A DNA stretch of 64,000 nucleotides from Tepidibacter hydrothermalis. GTDB taxonomy: Bacteria; Bacillota; Clostridia; Peptostreptococcales; Peptostreptococcaceae. The position numbers and the translations under genes were made by a program. The stretch lies in NCBI RefSeq assembly GCF_029542625.1, contig NZ_CP120733.1, positions 1,116,001-1,180,000 of the forward strand. The letters are read 5' to 3'. Positions within the stretch are counted from its first letter, which is position 1, and every line of letters starts with the position of its first letter. Under the pieces are notes generated by a model, which was not told where the DNA came from, did no database searches, and saw only the letters and a program-made list of their open reading frames with translations. Shown piece by piece: positions 1-8,681 of the stretch.

Positions 1-2
1 CT

Positions 3-548
3 AAAAGTGGCAGTTTATCAAAAAAGAATAAATGGGAAAAAAACGAAATAGCTAAGAGTGAAGAATGCATTGAGTATAAAATTTTTGAAATAGAATCAAA
101 ATTATGCTTAATATGGAAGGTAAATGATTACATACATTATAAATTATATGATGTGTATAATAAAGATTGGGAAAATGATAGAATAGTTAATATACAAGAT
201 AACTATAATATTTATTATAAAGGAAATATATATAAACATAAAAATATTACAAAATATATTAACACTTTTGGGACTATAAAAGATAATAATGTTTATTTAG
301 CAGGTGTAGATGAATTAAAAACTAATGAAAGTCATATAGAGTTAGAAGAATTAGAAATCAATAAAAATAACGTAGATAAGGATAATATAGTAGAGGAAAA
401 CAATAATAAATTAGATTATAGCTGTAATAATAGAAAATCAGAATTACTAATAGATGAAAGTAATTATTATAGAGGGAATAAAAATAACCTAGAATATAAA
501 CAAGAAAAAAAGCTTTTTACAAAAATAAAGAATTATTTAAAAATATAA
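3..548 (+). CDS. C-terminal part of an unidentified protein (5' end outside window)
   Basis: The frame is open from the first bases of the window, so the true start lies upstream; a GTG at 153 is only an internal candidate. About 181 residues are visible. The first part is rich in Tyr, Trp and Lys with short beta-like segments; the last 70 residues are polar and Asn/Glu-rich, a low-complexity tail ending in a basic segment (KIKNYLKI). I do not recognise the family. It ends in a strong terminator and faces the SigK-type spore-surface genes, so a role at the spore surface is possible, but nothing in the fragment proves it. Confidence 0.6.
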   Translation, partial: KSGSLSKKNKWEKNEIAKSEECIEYKIFEIESKLCLIWKVNDYIHYKLYDVYNKDWENDRIVNIQDNYNIYYKGNIYKHKNITKYINTFGTIKDNNVYLAGVDELKTNESHIELEELEINKNNVDKDNIVEENNNKLDYSCNNRKSELLIDESNYYRGNKNNLEYKQEKKLFTKIKNYLKI

Positions 549-590
549 AACCAAAAGAAGGCAAATTTGCCCTCTTTTGGTTTTATATTT
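547..590. terminator. Bidirectional Rho-independent terminator
   Basis: A stem (AAAACCAAAAGA..GGC / GCC..TCTTTTGGTTTT) is followed by a T-rich run on the plus strand and by A-rich sequence on the other side. It can therefore end both the partial gene on the left and the convergent 300-residue gene on the right. Confidence 0.8.
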
Positions 591-1493
591 TTATTTATCA
601 GGATCATATGGAACATCACCAGGGAATAATGGTGGATACTCTTCACAGAATCCAGATGGATATTCTGCTGCTTTACAGAATCCAGTAGATAGAACGCAAA
701 GTTGTACAGGTGCTATAATTTTCTTTTCGCAAGAAATACAAAATACAATGCTTGCAGTTGCATTTATTAAGTTATAGTTAGTATTATCTTGTTCAAAAGC
801 TGCTAAGCCACCTATTGCATCAAAGTTACTTATTACTGCACAAAACTCTGTTAATGCAGGTTTCATAGCAGTAGCAGTTGAAGGTATGCACATTACTGCT
901 GATGTATGAATTTTTATAGTTTCAGGAAGAGTAACTGTTTCTGTACCTGTGAAAGCTTTAGTTGATCCATCTGCCATTAGAGCTGTTCCTGACATTTCTA
1001 GATCAACAGATCCATAAACATTTAGATATTGAGATACAGTTATTTGAGTATTCTTTCCTTTAGCGTCACATTCTGATGTATTTATAAAAGATAAATCAAT
1101 TTTATCTCCTGCGGGTCCAGGGATATTAGTAGTAAGATCACCGTATGGTCTTCCGTTTATAGATAGTATTTCGGGCTCGACAAATAGATTTGTAGATGAG
1201 CATGATACAGTTATATCTTGAAATTCTACTACTTTATCTGTAGATGGATCAAGTGTAGTTGTAAATGTTATTTTTTCTTCACTACTAGGATCTGGAGTGT
1301 ATTCTGCTTCTTTTCTAAAAACTATTGCATCGTACACTTTTTCTACAAAGATACATTCACCTTTTATTAGGTTAGTATCGTATGTTTGAGGGATTTCACA
1401 TCCTACACTATTATAATCACAGCAATTTCCTTCGTGATGATCACGAGTTCTTTTAGTGTAAACTTTTGTATTTGAACAACTTGGGCATAACAT
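591..1493 (-). CDS. Cys-containing spore-surface-type protein, paralogue of 8682-9584
   Basis: The protein has 300 residues, starting at the ATG at 1493 (MLCPSC); AAGGAGG lies 8 bases upstream, and the longer frame from 1511 begins inside that ribosome binding site. It has no signal peptide or membrane segment. The N-terminus carries a CxxC and further Cys/His residues. A middle beta-rich region follows the motif ECIFVEKVYDAIVF, and near the C-terminus is CISCEKKIIAPVQLCVLSTG. The same two motifs in the same order occur in the 300-residue protein at 8682-9584, so the two are paralogues. A SigK-type promoter lies upstream (1603-1630), which implies mother-cell expression late in sporulation. 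The cysteine content, length and company recall CsxA-like crystalline exosporium proteins of Clostridium sporogenes, but that link is from memory and not demonstrated. Confidence 0.75.
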   Translation of the reverse strand: MLCPSCSNTKVYTKRTRDHHEGNCCDYNSVGCEIPQTYDTNLIKGECIFVEKVYDAIVFRKEAEYTPDPSSEEKITFTTTLDPSTDKVVEFQDITVSCSSTNLFVEPEILSINGRPYGDLTTNIPGPAGDKIDLSFINTSECDAKGKNTQITVSQYLNVYGSVDLEMSGTALMADGSTKAFTGTETVTLPETIKIHTSAVMCIPSTATAMKPALTEFCAVISNFDAIGGLAAFEQDNTNYNLINATASIVFCISCEKKIIAPVQLCVLSTGFCKAAEYPSGFCEEYPPLFPGDVPYDPDK

Positions 1494-1602
1494 ATTTATT
1501 ACCTCCTTCAAATTAAATATAAAAATATGTTTTTAACTTGATAAACTACTTTAGATTTTATAAAAGTTATAGTTAAGTACAATGCTTTATATTTCTCTTA
1601 TA

Positions 1603-1630
1603 TACTATATGAACCTTAAATAATAATTGT
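1603..1630 (-). promoter_or_regulatory. SigK-type promoter for the 591-1493 gene
   Basis: Read on the minus strand, the -35 element AC (within GTAACAATTA) is separated by exactly 17 bases from the -10 element CATATAGTA. This fits the SigK consensus AC-N16/17-CATAnnnTA. The same GTAACAATTA context precedes the promoter of the paralogue at 9584. Confidence 0.7.
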
Positions 1631-1703
1631 TACTCATTGTATTATATACAGCTTAAAACTCATATATTTTTAATATACAAATTATATATAAGGTGGGGTA
1701 GAT

Positions 1704-2741
1704 ATGGGATTTATTAATTGTATAAATACGGTTGCAAGAAAATCTAATGGAAATATAATGACTTTTTATCAAAAAGACAATAATTTATATCTAATAGAGT
1801 GTGAATATAAAAGTGGTTGGAATGAACCAAAGGAAATAATAAATGATATATGTGATAATCAATTTAATATACAAATTGATAAAGAAGATAACATGTATGG
1901 AATTGTTAGTAGAAAAAATGGGGAAGTATTATATTTCTATACAAATGAAGATGATAATATCGAATATAAAAAGTTGTTTGAATATGATTCAAAAAAATAT
2001 ATATTAAGATACCCTAACATAAAAAAGTTAGATCAAAACTTGCACATAATATATTATCTTCAAGATATTAGTGATAGAAAGATATGGGCTATGTTTAGCC
2101 ATTATTTTGATGGAGAGAATTGGATTGAAGGTAATGTGGATTTTGTAGTATCTTATCCAGTAATAAATCCTTTTATCGTAAGTGATAGTGAAGGGACTTT
2201 AAATATTTGTTATTTTAATATAGTAAATGGAGTGGAAGAGATATTTACAAGTAGATTTAATTATTCAGCTAAATCATGGACTAAACCATTACAATTAACT
2301 AATACAAATAACAAAAAGATATATTTAAATACTTTACAAGACAAGATGAATATATGTCATATTACATGGTCTGAATTTGTTAATGGTAATTTGGTTGTTA
2401 AATATACAAATGGATATTTAAAAGAAGGTTTTATAAATGAGTGTAATGTAAAATCATTATCAGAACAATCTAATTGTTCTTTTCCTACACTTATAAAAAC
2501 TGGTAAAGCTTTATGGTGTATTTGGACTCAAATGAATAAATTATACAATTGTTACTCATTTGATTATGGGAAAACATGGAGTGAACCTGATATAGATGAT
2601 CAAAGTATAGAAAATGATTTTATAAGATATAAATTTATTTCTAATAATAGTCAAGATTTAAATAACTTTAAATTAGATACAACTTTTGGAACTAATTATC
2701 CGAGAATATCTTTCATAGGATTTAAGAATTTAAATAAATAG
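1704..2741 (+). CDS. BNR/sialidase-like beta-propeller protein
   Basis: The protein has 345 residues with a good ribosome binding site (aaggtggggt) before the ATG. It has no signal peptide. It is built of repeated blades with aromatic motifs (GWNEP, KSWTKP, KTWSEP), and one clear Asp-box (SFDYGKTWSEP) sits near residues 288-298. Asp-boxes mark sialidase-fold and other BNR propellers. I cannot see the Arg triad and Glu/Tyr set of a working sialidase, so enzyme activity is doubtful and carbohydrate binding is equally likely. It is transcribed away from the Cys-containing gene at 591-1493, and a SigK-like -10 (CATATATTT at 1661-1669) lies upstream with no clear -35. Expression on or in the spore surface layer is inferred. 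Confidence 0.65.
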   Translation: MGFINCINTVARKSNGNIMTFYQKDNNLYLIECEYKSGWNEPKEIINDICDNQFNIQIDKEDNMYGIVSRKNGEVLYFYTNEDDNIEYKKLFEYDSKKYILRYPNIKKLDQNLHIIYYLQDISDRKIWAMFSHYFDGENWIEGNVDFVVSYPVINPFIVSDSEGTLNICYFNIVNGVEEIFTSRFNYSAKSWTKPLQLTNTNNKKIYLNTLQDKMNICHITWSEFVNGNLVVKYTNGYLKEGFINECNVKSLSEQSNCSFPTLIKTGKALWCIWTQMNKLYNCYSFDYGKTWSEPDIDDQSIENDFIRYKFISNNSQDLNNFKLDTTFGTNYPRISFIGFKNLNK

Positions 2742-2770
2742 AATAAAGCCAATTTAAAGGCTTTATTCTA
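2740..2770. terminator. Bidirectional terminator between propeller gene and ung
   Basis: The stem GAATAAAGCC / GGCTTTATTC lies directly after the propeller stop codon and just before the convergent ung stop codon. Confidence 0.7.
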
Positions 2771-2771
2771 T

Positions 2772-3449
2772 TTACTTAATATTTTCAATTTGCCAGTCTA
2801 TAGGTTCTTTTTCTATTGAGGTTAGAAATGCATTAGCTTCAGAAAATGGTTTACTTCCTAAGAAACCTCTATGCGCAGATAGTGGACTTGGATGAACAGA
2901 TTTTATAATAAAGTGTTTTGGATTTTTTATTATTTTAAGTTTTGATTGAGCATTTTTTCCCCATAGTATGAAAACAATAGGATCCTCTCTATCATTTAAT
3001 AAACTAATTATCTTATCAGTAAAATGTTCCCATCCTATATTCTTATGAGAGTTTGCTTGTCCAGCTCTAACCGTAAGCACAGTATTAAGAAGCATAATTC
3101 CTTGATCTGCCCATTTCTTTAAATAACCATTATTAGGAATATAACAGCCTAAATCACTATTAAGCTCCTTGTATATATTTCTAAGGGAAGGAGGAATAGG
3201 TACATTTGGATTTACAGAAAAGCTTAGACCGTGTGCTTGGTTAGGGCCATGATATGGATCTTGTCCTAATATAACTATTTTTACATTCTTATATTCTGTA
3301 TAGTGTAAAGCATTAAATATATCATACATATCTGGATATATAGTTTTGGTTCTATATTCATCTACTAAAAAACTTCTGAGTTTTAGATAGTAATCTTTTT
3401 CAAACTCATTTTTTAGTAGATCCTGCCAATCATTTTTTAATATTTGCAT
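2772..3449 (-). CDS. ung: Uracil-DNA glycosylase, family 1
   Basis: The enzyme removes uracil from DNA to start base-excision repair in the cytoplasm. The ATG at 3449 (MQILKNDW) gives 225 residues and has gaggtga 8 bases upstream; the earlier GTG at 3458 lies inside that site. Family 1 motifs are intact: the water-activating GQDPYHG (residues 62-68, catalytic Asp64) and the minor-groove loop [11 protein letters not shown] (from His186). The length is normal for the family. It is a housekeeping gene embedded among spore-surface genes, without an obvious SigK promoter of its own. Confidence 0.95.
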   Translation of the reverse strand: MQILKNDWQDLLKNEFEKDYYLKLRSFLVDEYRTKTIYPDMYDIFNALHYTEYKNVKIVILGQDPYHGPNQAHGLSFSVNPNVPIPPSLRNIYKELNSDLGCYIPNNGYLKKWADQGIMLLNTVLTVRAGQANSHKNIGWEHFTDKIISLLNDREDPIVFILWGKNAQSKLKIIKNPKHFIIKSVHPSPLSAHRGFLGSKPFSEANAFLTSIEKEPIDWQIENIK

Positions 3450-3508
3450 ATAAATCACCTCAATAAATTATAACATAACAATATCCATATTATTCTTCTT
3501 ATTTCGTA

Positions 3509-3536
3509 ACTTATGTATTTAAAATGACATAAATTA
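3509..3536 (+). promoter_or_regulatory. SigK-type promoter for the CapF-like gene
   Basis: AC at 3509-3510 (in GTAAC), 17 bases, then CATAAATTA at 3528-3536 match the SigK consensus fully. The start codon is about 48 bases downstream of the -10. Confidence 0.65.
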
Positions 3537-3583
3537 AATTATAGATATTTAGATATAATTTAATGGTTAAAAGAGGTGTTTTT

Positions 3584-4690
3584 ATGAAGAATATCTTGGT
3601 AACTGGATATAATGGGTTTATAGGCAAAAATTTAATAGAAGCGCTTAATAGGACAAAGAATTTAAATATACTCAAATATGGAAAAGATGATACTGAAGAT
3701 AAGCTAAAAGAATATCTTGAAAAAGCGGACTTTATATATCATATAGCGGGTATTAATGTCTGTAAAAATATATCCGAATTTCAAACAGGGAATGTAGATT
3801 TGACCAAATATATGGTTGAAATTCTTAAAAAATTAAATAAAGAGACACCTATACTTATAACATCATCAATTCAAGCTACATTGGATAAGCCATTTGGTAT
3901 AAGTAAGAAAGAAGCAGAAAATATTATTATAGATTATAGAGAAGAAACAGGGGCAAACGTGTATATATATAGGCTTAGTAATGTATTTGGTAAATGGAGT
4001 AAACCTAACTACAATTCACCTGTTGCAACATATTGCAATAATATAAGTAAAGACTTACAAATAACTATGTCTGATAAAAATAGAGAACTTGAGCTTGTAT
4101 ATATAGATGATGTAGTAGATAAGTTTTTGAATCATATATATGAAGCGAGTGATTATATTTACTATAATGTCAATCCAATCTATAGGATAACTATAAAAGA
4201 ACTTGTAGATAGTATATATAAAATAAGAAAAAATGTAGAGTCTTTGATTATACCGAATATGGAAAGTGATTTTATGAAAAAGCTTTATGCTACTTATATA
4301 AGCTTTTTAAATCCTAAGTATTTTTTATACGAATTAAAAGAAGATAAGAGTGAAGAAGGGAAAAGTTGCAAATTTATAAAATCAAAGCAGTTTGGTCAAA
4401 TATTATTATCAACCACTAATCAAAGGTGCACAAGAGGTAATCACTATCATAATACTAATACTGAGAAAATATGTGTTGTAAAGGGAAGAGCTCTTATAAA
4501 ATTAAAAAATATAGATACGGATGAAACAATAGAGTATTATTTATCTGATAAAAAATTTGAGGTAATAGACATACCTGTAGGCTACACTCACAGTATAGAA
4601 AATTTATTAGATGATGAGTTAATGCTACTTATTTGGGCTAGTCAAATATATGATGATAAAAAAACTGATACTTATTATTATGATATGTAA
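3584..4690 (+). CDS. CapF/WbjC-like sugar-nucleotide reductase-epimerase (SDR + cupin)
   Basis: The protein has 368 residues; the ATG at 3584 has aagaggtg five bases upstream. Domain 1 is an extended SDR with the dinucleotide motif TGYNGFIG (7-14). Domain 2, from about 263, is a cupin with GNHYHNTNTEK (metal-type His287 and His289). This two-domain plan matches CapF of Staphylococcus aureus and WbjC, which make UDP-N-acetyl-L-fucosamine precursors for surface glycans. Oddly, the SDR catalytic Tyr of the YxxxK motif is Phe here (PFGISK, Phe104 and Lys108), so the reductase step may be altered or lost. With a SigK-type promoter and a glycosyltransferase nearby, it probably supplies sugar for spore-surface glycosylation (inference). 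Confidence 0.8.
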   Translation: MKNILVTGYNGFIGKNLIEALNRTKNLNILKYGKDDTEDKLKEYLEKADFIYHIAGINVCKNISEFQTGNVDLTKYMVEILKKLNKETPILITSSIQATLDKPFGISKKEAENIIIDYREETGANVYIYRLSNVFGKWSKPNYNSPVATYCNNISKDLQITMSDKNRELELVYIDDVVDKFLNHIYEASDYIYYNVNPIYRITIKELVDSIYKIRKNVESLIIPNMESDFMKKLYATYISFLNPKYFLYELKEDKSEEGKSCKFIKSKQFGQILLSTTNQRCTRGNHYHNTNTEKICVVKGRALIKLKNIDTDETIEYYLSDKKFEVIDIPVGYTHSIENLLDDELMLLIWASQIYDDKKTDTYYYDM

Positions 4691-4722
4691 AAAGAAGGTG
4701 GCTTTAACGCCACCTTCTTTGT
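4690..4722. terminator. Bidirectional terminator, overlapping the spoVB 3' end
   Basis: AAAGAAGGTGGC pairs with GCCACCTTCTTT around a six-base loop. On the minus strand the stem is partly made by the last codons of the spoVB-like gene (stop at 4704-4706). Confidence 0.8.
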
Positions 4723-6026
4723 GTTTTATAAAGAGTAATTATATGAAGTGTAAATATTATAACTGCAGATAAAGTAAATCCATATATAAAGCCATATACA
4801 TTTATAGAGCTAATAGGAAGTAAGAAGTATATACAAAATAGTTGAACTAACAATCCTATTATATTGTTGATTGTGGCATTATATTCTTTTTCGATAGAAT
4901 GAAGTATACCTGATAGAGTGTGATTTAATACCATGAAGAAAGTACTTATAGAAATTGCTTTTAAGTATATTCCAGCAAGTTTGCTATTAAATATTAACAT
5001 ACATATTTTCTCACCAAAGAAAAAATATACTAGACTTGAAGAAAATCCTATACATGAAGTCAAAAATATAGAAAAAAATATTTTTTTATTTATTAAGCTA
5101 TAGTTTTTATTTGGCATTTCTTGAGAAATACTTGGGATCAAGTTTACAACTAATGCTGATGTTAAAGTAAATGGTAAAAATAAAAAAGGAAATACCATAC
5201 CTGTAATAGTTCCGTAAAGAGACATAGATTGCAAATGAGAGAGACCACTGAGTTCTAGTCTGCTAGGTATTAGTATAGAACTAATAGATTGAATTACAAC
5301 TGCAAAAACTCTGTTAAATGTTATAGGTAGAGCCATTTTAGTTATGTTATTAATGCTATTTTTAAAATCATTAAGTGTGATAGCGTAAGCATTAGATAGA
5401 GTAGGTTCAAAAAACAAGTTTACAATTATAAATAATATATTTACTATTTCTCCAACTGAGATACCTATTAATGCTATTAAAGGATATATAGATTTGTTTT
5501 TTATAAATGAAAATAGCATAACTACAAATACCACTCTACCTAGTTGTTCTAATATTTGACCTATGGCTGGAATTTGAACTTTTTTTATACCGTAATAATA
5601 GTTTCTTAGTATATTAGATATTGTAATTAATGATATGGCTGGTAGTATACATATTATCAACATTTGAGAATCATTAGAATGTATTAACTTAAATCCGATA
5701 AATTTCGAATTGAAAAATACTATTAATGATATTAATATAGATATAAAAAAAGACATATACAGCGTAGAAATAAAAAGTGAATTCATATTATGTTTATTAT
5801 TCATTTTATTTTCTTTTGAAATAAGGCTATTTAGAGCAACTGGTATACCCGTTGTTGTTAAGCAAACACAAAGCATTAAAAAATGAAAAATCATATGAAA
5901 AATACCTAAGCCATTTGCCCCTATTTGCTTTGATAAAAATATTTTATATAAAAAACCTATTATTCTAACTATAAAGTTTGATAAAAAAAGTATAGATGTT
6001 GAATATATGAGATTAGGAACCTTCAA
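4704..6026 (-). CDS. spoVB: SpoVB-like polysaccharide flippase (MOP superfamily)
   Basis: The protein has 440 residues and is highly hydrophobic, with about 12-14 predicted membrane segments. It opens with SILFLSNFIVRIIGFLYKIF, the typical start of the Wzx/MurJ/SpoVB branch. SpoVB-type proteins are thought to flip lipid-linked precursors and are needed for spore cortex synthesis. The start ATG at 6026 follows gaggaggtgat. The gene converges with the CapF-like gene and shares its terminator. Because several paralogues exist in Clostridia, the exact orthology to SpoVB is less certain than the family. Here it could also flip a precursor for exosporium glycans. Confidence 0.8.
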   Translation of the reverse strand: MKVPNLIYSTSILFLSNFIVRIIGFLYKIFLSKQIGANGLGIFHMIFHFLMLCVCLTTTGIPVALNSLISKENKMNNKHNMNSLFISTLYMSFFISILISLIVFFNSKFIGFKLIHSNDSQMLIICILPAISLITISNILRNYYYGIKKVQIPAIGQILEQLGRVVFVVMLFSFIKNKSIYPLIALIGISVGEIVNILFIIVNLFFEPTLSNAYAITLNDFKNSINNITKMALPITFNRVFAVVIQSISSILIPSRLELSGLSHLQSMSLYGTITGMVFPFLFLPFTLTSALVVNLIPSISQEMPNKNYSLINKKIFFSIFLTSCIGFSSSLVYFFFGEKICMLIFNSKLAGIYLKAISISTFFMVLNHTLSGILHSIEKEYNATINNIIGLLVQLFCIYFLLPISSINVYGFIYGFTLSAVIIFTLHIITLYKTQRRWR

Positions 6027-6251
6027 TTTATCACCTCCTCTTCAAATATATTCTTTAAATTTAGATTTTATAACTATTTTATTTGAAAATATAGCATTTT
6101 TAGTTTATATTAGCTTATTTAGAGGGGGGTGAATCTAATAAAAAATAGATATCAGAATGAAAATGAAAGTGAATTTTCGAAAAAAATCTTAAATTCGTAA
6201 AAAATATAAAAAAATGCATGAAAAATGAAATATAAAAATTGCAAGATTCAA

Positions 6252-6280
6252 TTGACAAACAATTAAAAAAATGATAAGAT
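6252..6280 (+). promoter_or_regulatory. SigA-type promoter for the small Cys-rich protein
   Basis: A perfect TTGACA (6252-6257) is followed after 17 bases by TAAGAT (6275-6280), 33 bases ahead of the ATG at 6313. Confidence 0.6.
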
Positions 6281-6312
6281 ATAATTGCAAAGATATAAAG
6301 GGGGTATTTTGA

Positions 6313-6477
6313 ATGGAGAATATGAATATGGTTGAATCTAAAATAAATGAAATAGATAATAAATATGAAACTAATATGAAAAAATGTAGAGTAGTAACAT
6401 GTATTCACTGTGTGGGAGATAAATGCACAAATGAAACTTGTGAAATTTATGAAAGATCATTTATTCAAGAAGGATAA
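6313..6477 (+). CDS. Small Cys-rich protein, 54 residues
   Basis: This short gene runs from ATG 6313 (aaaggggg about 8 bases upstream) to TAA 6477. The N-terminal half is charged and helical. The C-terminal half has five cysteines (CRVVTCIHCVGDKCTNETC) spaced like a small metal-binding knuckle. It has a vegetative-type promoter and one of the strongest terminators in the window directly after it, so it is probably expressed strongly on its own. I recognise similar tiny proteins in clostridia only as hypotheticals; the cysteine pattern resembles DUF1540 without matching it closely. Confidence 0.7.
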   Translation: MENMNMVESKINEIDNKYETNMKKCRVVTCIHCVGDKCTNETCEIYERSFIQEG

Positions 6478-6531
6478 AAAAAGCTGTCTCTCTATAGAAT
6501 TTACTTTCTATAGAGAGACAGCTTTTTTTGT
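6475..6531 (+). terminator. Strong Rho-independent terminator
   Basis: A stem of more than 20 bp (AAAGCTGTCTCTCTATAGAA and its complement) is followed by a T7 run, immediately after the small Cys-rich gene. Confidence 0.9.
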
Positions 6532-6558
6532 TTTTGAGGAGGTTATATATGAAAATAA

Positions 6559-6600
6559 TATAATAAAACCACTCAAAAATTTGAGCGGTTTTATTATATT
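6559..6600 (-). terminator. Terminator of the 6618-7145 gene
   Basis: The stem ATAATAAAACCGCTCAAA pairs with its near complement on the 3' side of the minus-strand gene and is followed by A/T-rich sequence. It is almost symmetrical and may act both ways. Confidence 0.7.
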
Positions 6601-6617
6601 TAACACTTAAATTAGTT

Positions 6618-7145
6618 TTAATCCTCTATTTTGTAATTAAATGCTCCTTTAAATGGAATACCTCTTGGAGGTGGTACTGTAGTAGTTGTTCTTGTGTTAC
6701 AACTTGGTCCTGTTATTGTTATTGGTGGATCTTCTGATGGTGGGAAACAATTAGGCCCTCCTTTAACATAAATATTTTTTTCTTCTTTGTCAAAACATCC
6801 TTTTACTATAAAAGAAAATTTTCCTCCACTTAAAAAATAAGGTTGAATTTGACTATCAGTAAGTTCATCCCACTTCACTCTGAGTATACCATCGGGAACA
6901 CAATTGTCATTTCCAGGACCAAATTCAAATGAACCACCTGGCATAATATCTCCATCCATTAAATCTGATACATTGAATTCTGGGCAGAGTTCTAATTCCA
7001 AATGACTTATATTATAAGGTAGCTGAGATTCAGGATCTTCTTGAACAGTATAAACCCATTCTTGAATTAACTCACCACTTTCAAGTCTACAATCATTACT
7101 TATAAAAGTTATAATATATGCACCTACAGTAGCTTGATCAGGCAT
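6618..7145 (-). CDS. Hypothetical spore-cluster protein, 175 residues
   Basis: I do not recognise the family. The ATG at 7145 has AGGAGG seven bases upstream. There is no signal peptide and no membrane segment. The sequence is beta-rich with six cysteines (CRLES, LCPEF, NDNCVPDG, KGCFDKE, PNCFPPSE, SCNTR). A Pro/Thr-rich stretch near the C-terminus (NTRTTTTVPPPRG) could be a linker or a glycosylation target. The promoter is SigK-like (AC-16-AATATAATA), and the gene lies between a small Cys-rich gene and a divergent glycosyltransferase. A structural protein of the spore surface is the best guess, based on context only. Confidence 0.65.
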   Translation of the reverse strand: MPDQATVGAYIITFISNDCRLESGELIQEWVYTVQEDPESQLPYNISHLELELCPEFNVSDLMDGDIMPGGSFEFGPGNDNCVPDGILRVKWDELTDSQIQPYFLSGGKFSFIVKGCFDKEEKNIYVKGGPNCFPPSEDPPITITGPSCNTRTTTTVPPPRGIPFKGAFNYKIED

Positions 7146-7186
7146 CTTATATCCTCCTTATTAAATATATTTAAACTACAATACTT

Positions 7187-7213
7187 TATTATATTCTTAG
7201 AATATATAAATGT
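7187..7213 (-). promoter_or_regulatory. SigK-like promoter for the 6618-7145 gene
   Basis: On the minus strand AC (in TTGTAAC) is followed after 16 bases by AATATAATA, one base off the CATAnnnTA consensus. Confidence 0.45.
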
Positions 7214-7299
7214 TACAAAATGATTATTAAATAATACATTAATAAACACATTAATTTTAACATATAAATTAGTATGAAAATTTAGGAGGAATAGAATAG

Positions 7300-8580
7300 A
7301 TGAAAGTAGCAATTTTCACTATGTTTAATGGCTTAGATAGAACATATTCTCTTGTAAATGTAGTGGGTGAACATTTACAAATGTTGCTTGATGCTAATAT
7401 TAAGACTAAATTATTAGTTAGCGAATGTTGTCCTGATAGTGATAGAACAGGAATATACTTGGATAAAAGGATAGAGTGGGCTAAAGTTATAAATACAGTT
7501 GGTGGGGAAGTTATAACGTGGTATGATTACAGTCAACCTAAAGGTGAAGTACATGAAACTTTTTATAAAGAAGTAGATTTAATAGCTAAAGACTTAGTAA
7601 ATAAGTTATCAGATATAGACGTATGTATAATGCATGATATTCATTTTTTAGGTTGGCACTTGGTTCATAATCTAGCGGTTAGAAAAGCTCAACAAAAATT
7701 GCAGAACGTAAAATTTATTGCATTTACACATTCAGTTCCTTTTAATCCTGAGCCGAATTCAAAATGGCCTTTTTCTGCTCGTTATACGCCTATGCCTAAG
7801 ACTATATATGTTTATCCATCTCAATGTGGAATAAGTGCTCTTGCAAAACAGTATAATGTTAGGGAAGATAATTGCAGTGTAATTAATAATACTTTGAATT
7901 TATTGGAAGATATGAGTGATGAAGTAAAAGATATATCTAAAAAAGTTGATTTGTTATCCTCAGATATTCTTATTATTTATCCAGCAAGGCTTACTCCAGG
8001 AAAAAGGCAAGAAAAATTAGCGGCCTTAGCTGGAAGTATTAAAAAATCAAGCAAAAAAAGTGTTAAAGTAATTTTTTGTGACTTCCCATCTATGGATATT
8101 AAATCTGAATCTTATAAAAACATAATCAGAGAGCTAGGATATAGTTTTGGACTAAATAGTGAAGACATTGTATTTACAACAGATCTAGGATATCCAAATG
8201 GTTTTCCTAGAAAAGGAGTATTAGAACTTTTTACATTATCGAATCTATTTATTTGTCCTTCTTATTCAGAGTCTTTTGGATTAATGGTACTTGAAGCAGC
8301 AAGTAGAGGGAATTTATTAGTACTAAATCAATCTGTTCCTGCATTAGAAGAATTAGGTAAAAATTTAAATGCTTATTTTATGAAATGGGGAGCAAGAAAT
8401 TTTGGGTTTAATACAAGAGAAACTTATTATCCTTCTGAACAAGCATATTATGAAAAGCATTCACAAAAAATAGTAAATTTGATTAATAATAACTCTATAA
8501 TGAATTCAAAAACTATAATAAGACAACGATATAATCCTAAATGGGTTTTTGAAAATCAATTGAAACCATTATTAAAGTAA
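7300..8580 (+). CDS. Glycosyltransferase, GT4-like
   Basis: The protein has 426 residues with ATG 7300 behind taggagga. It has a GT-B fold pattern. The N-terminal Rossmann half begins MKVAIFTMFNGLDRTY. The second half contains IIYPARLTPGKRQEK (about 225-239) and the donor-site motif PSYSESFGLMVLEAASRG, with the ESFG..VLEA signature of family 4 retaining enzymes. There is no membrane segment, so it is cytoplasmic (mother cell if sporulation-controlled). It is divergent from the 6618-7145 gene; a CATATAAAT box at 7261-7269 resembles a SigK -10 but has no matching -35. With the CapF-like gene it suggests a surface glycosylation pathway; donor and acceptor cannot be read from sequence. Confidence 0.8.
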   Translation: MKVAIFTMFNGLDRTYSLVNVVGEHLQMLLDANIKTKLLVSECCPDSDRTGIYLDKRIEWAKVINTVGGEVITWYDYSQPKGEVHETFYKEVDLIAKDLVNKLSDIDVCIMHDIHFLGWHLVHNLAVRKAQQKLQNVKFIAFTHSVPFNPEPNSKWPFSARYTPMPKTIYVYPSQCGISALAKQYNVREDNCSVINNTLNLLEDMSDEVKDISKKVDLLSSDILIIYPARLTPGKRQEKLAALAGSIKKSSKKSVKVIFCDFPSMDIKSESYKNIIRELGYSFGLNSEDIVFTTDLGYPNGFPRKGVLELFTLSNLFICPSYSESFGLMVLEAASRGNLLVLNQSVPALEELGKNLNAYFMKWGARNFGFNTRETYYPSEQAYYEKHSQKIVNLINNNSIMNSKTIIRQRYNPKWVFENQLKPLLK

Positions 8581-8636
8581 AAAGTAAAGTTAAAAATAGG
8601 ACTTAATATTATATTAATTAAATATTCTATTTTCAA

Positions 8637-8672
8637 ATAAAAAATGGACTCAAATTTGAGTCCATTCTTTAT
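8637..8672. terminator. Bidirectional terminator
   Basis: AAAAATGGACTCAAA pairs with TTTGAGTCCATTCTTT between the convergent glycosyltransferase and Cys-rich genes. Confidence 0.8.
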
Positions 8673-8681
8673 TATATATAT

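Noticed and set aside
577-777. Plus-strand ORF of 66 codons
   Set aside because: It lies antisense within the terminator and the Cys-containing gene at 591-1493, with no ribosome binding site.
1704-2741. Functional sialidase
   Set aside because: Only an Asp-box and propeller-like repeats are seen; the catalytic Arg, Tyr and Glu set cannot be identified.
6115-6408. Minus-strand ORF of 97 codons
   Set aside because: It is antisense to the real small Cys-rich gene at 6313-6477; its Phe/Ile/His-rich translation is typical of an AT-rich shadow.
6410-6610. Plus-strand ORF of 66 codons
   Set aside because: It runs through two terminator hairpins and overlaps the real small gene in another frame.
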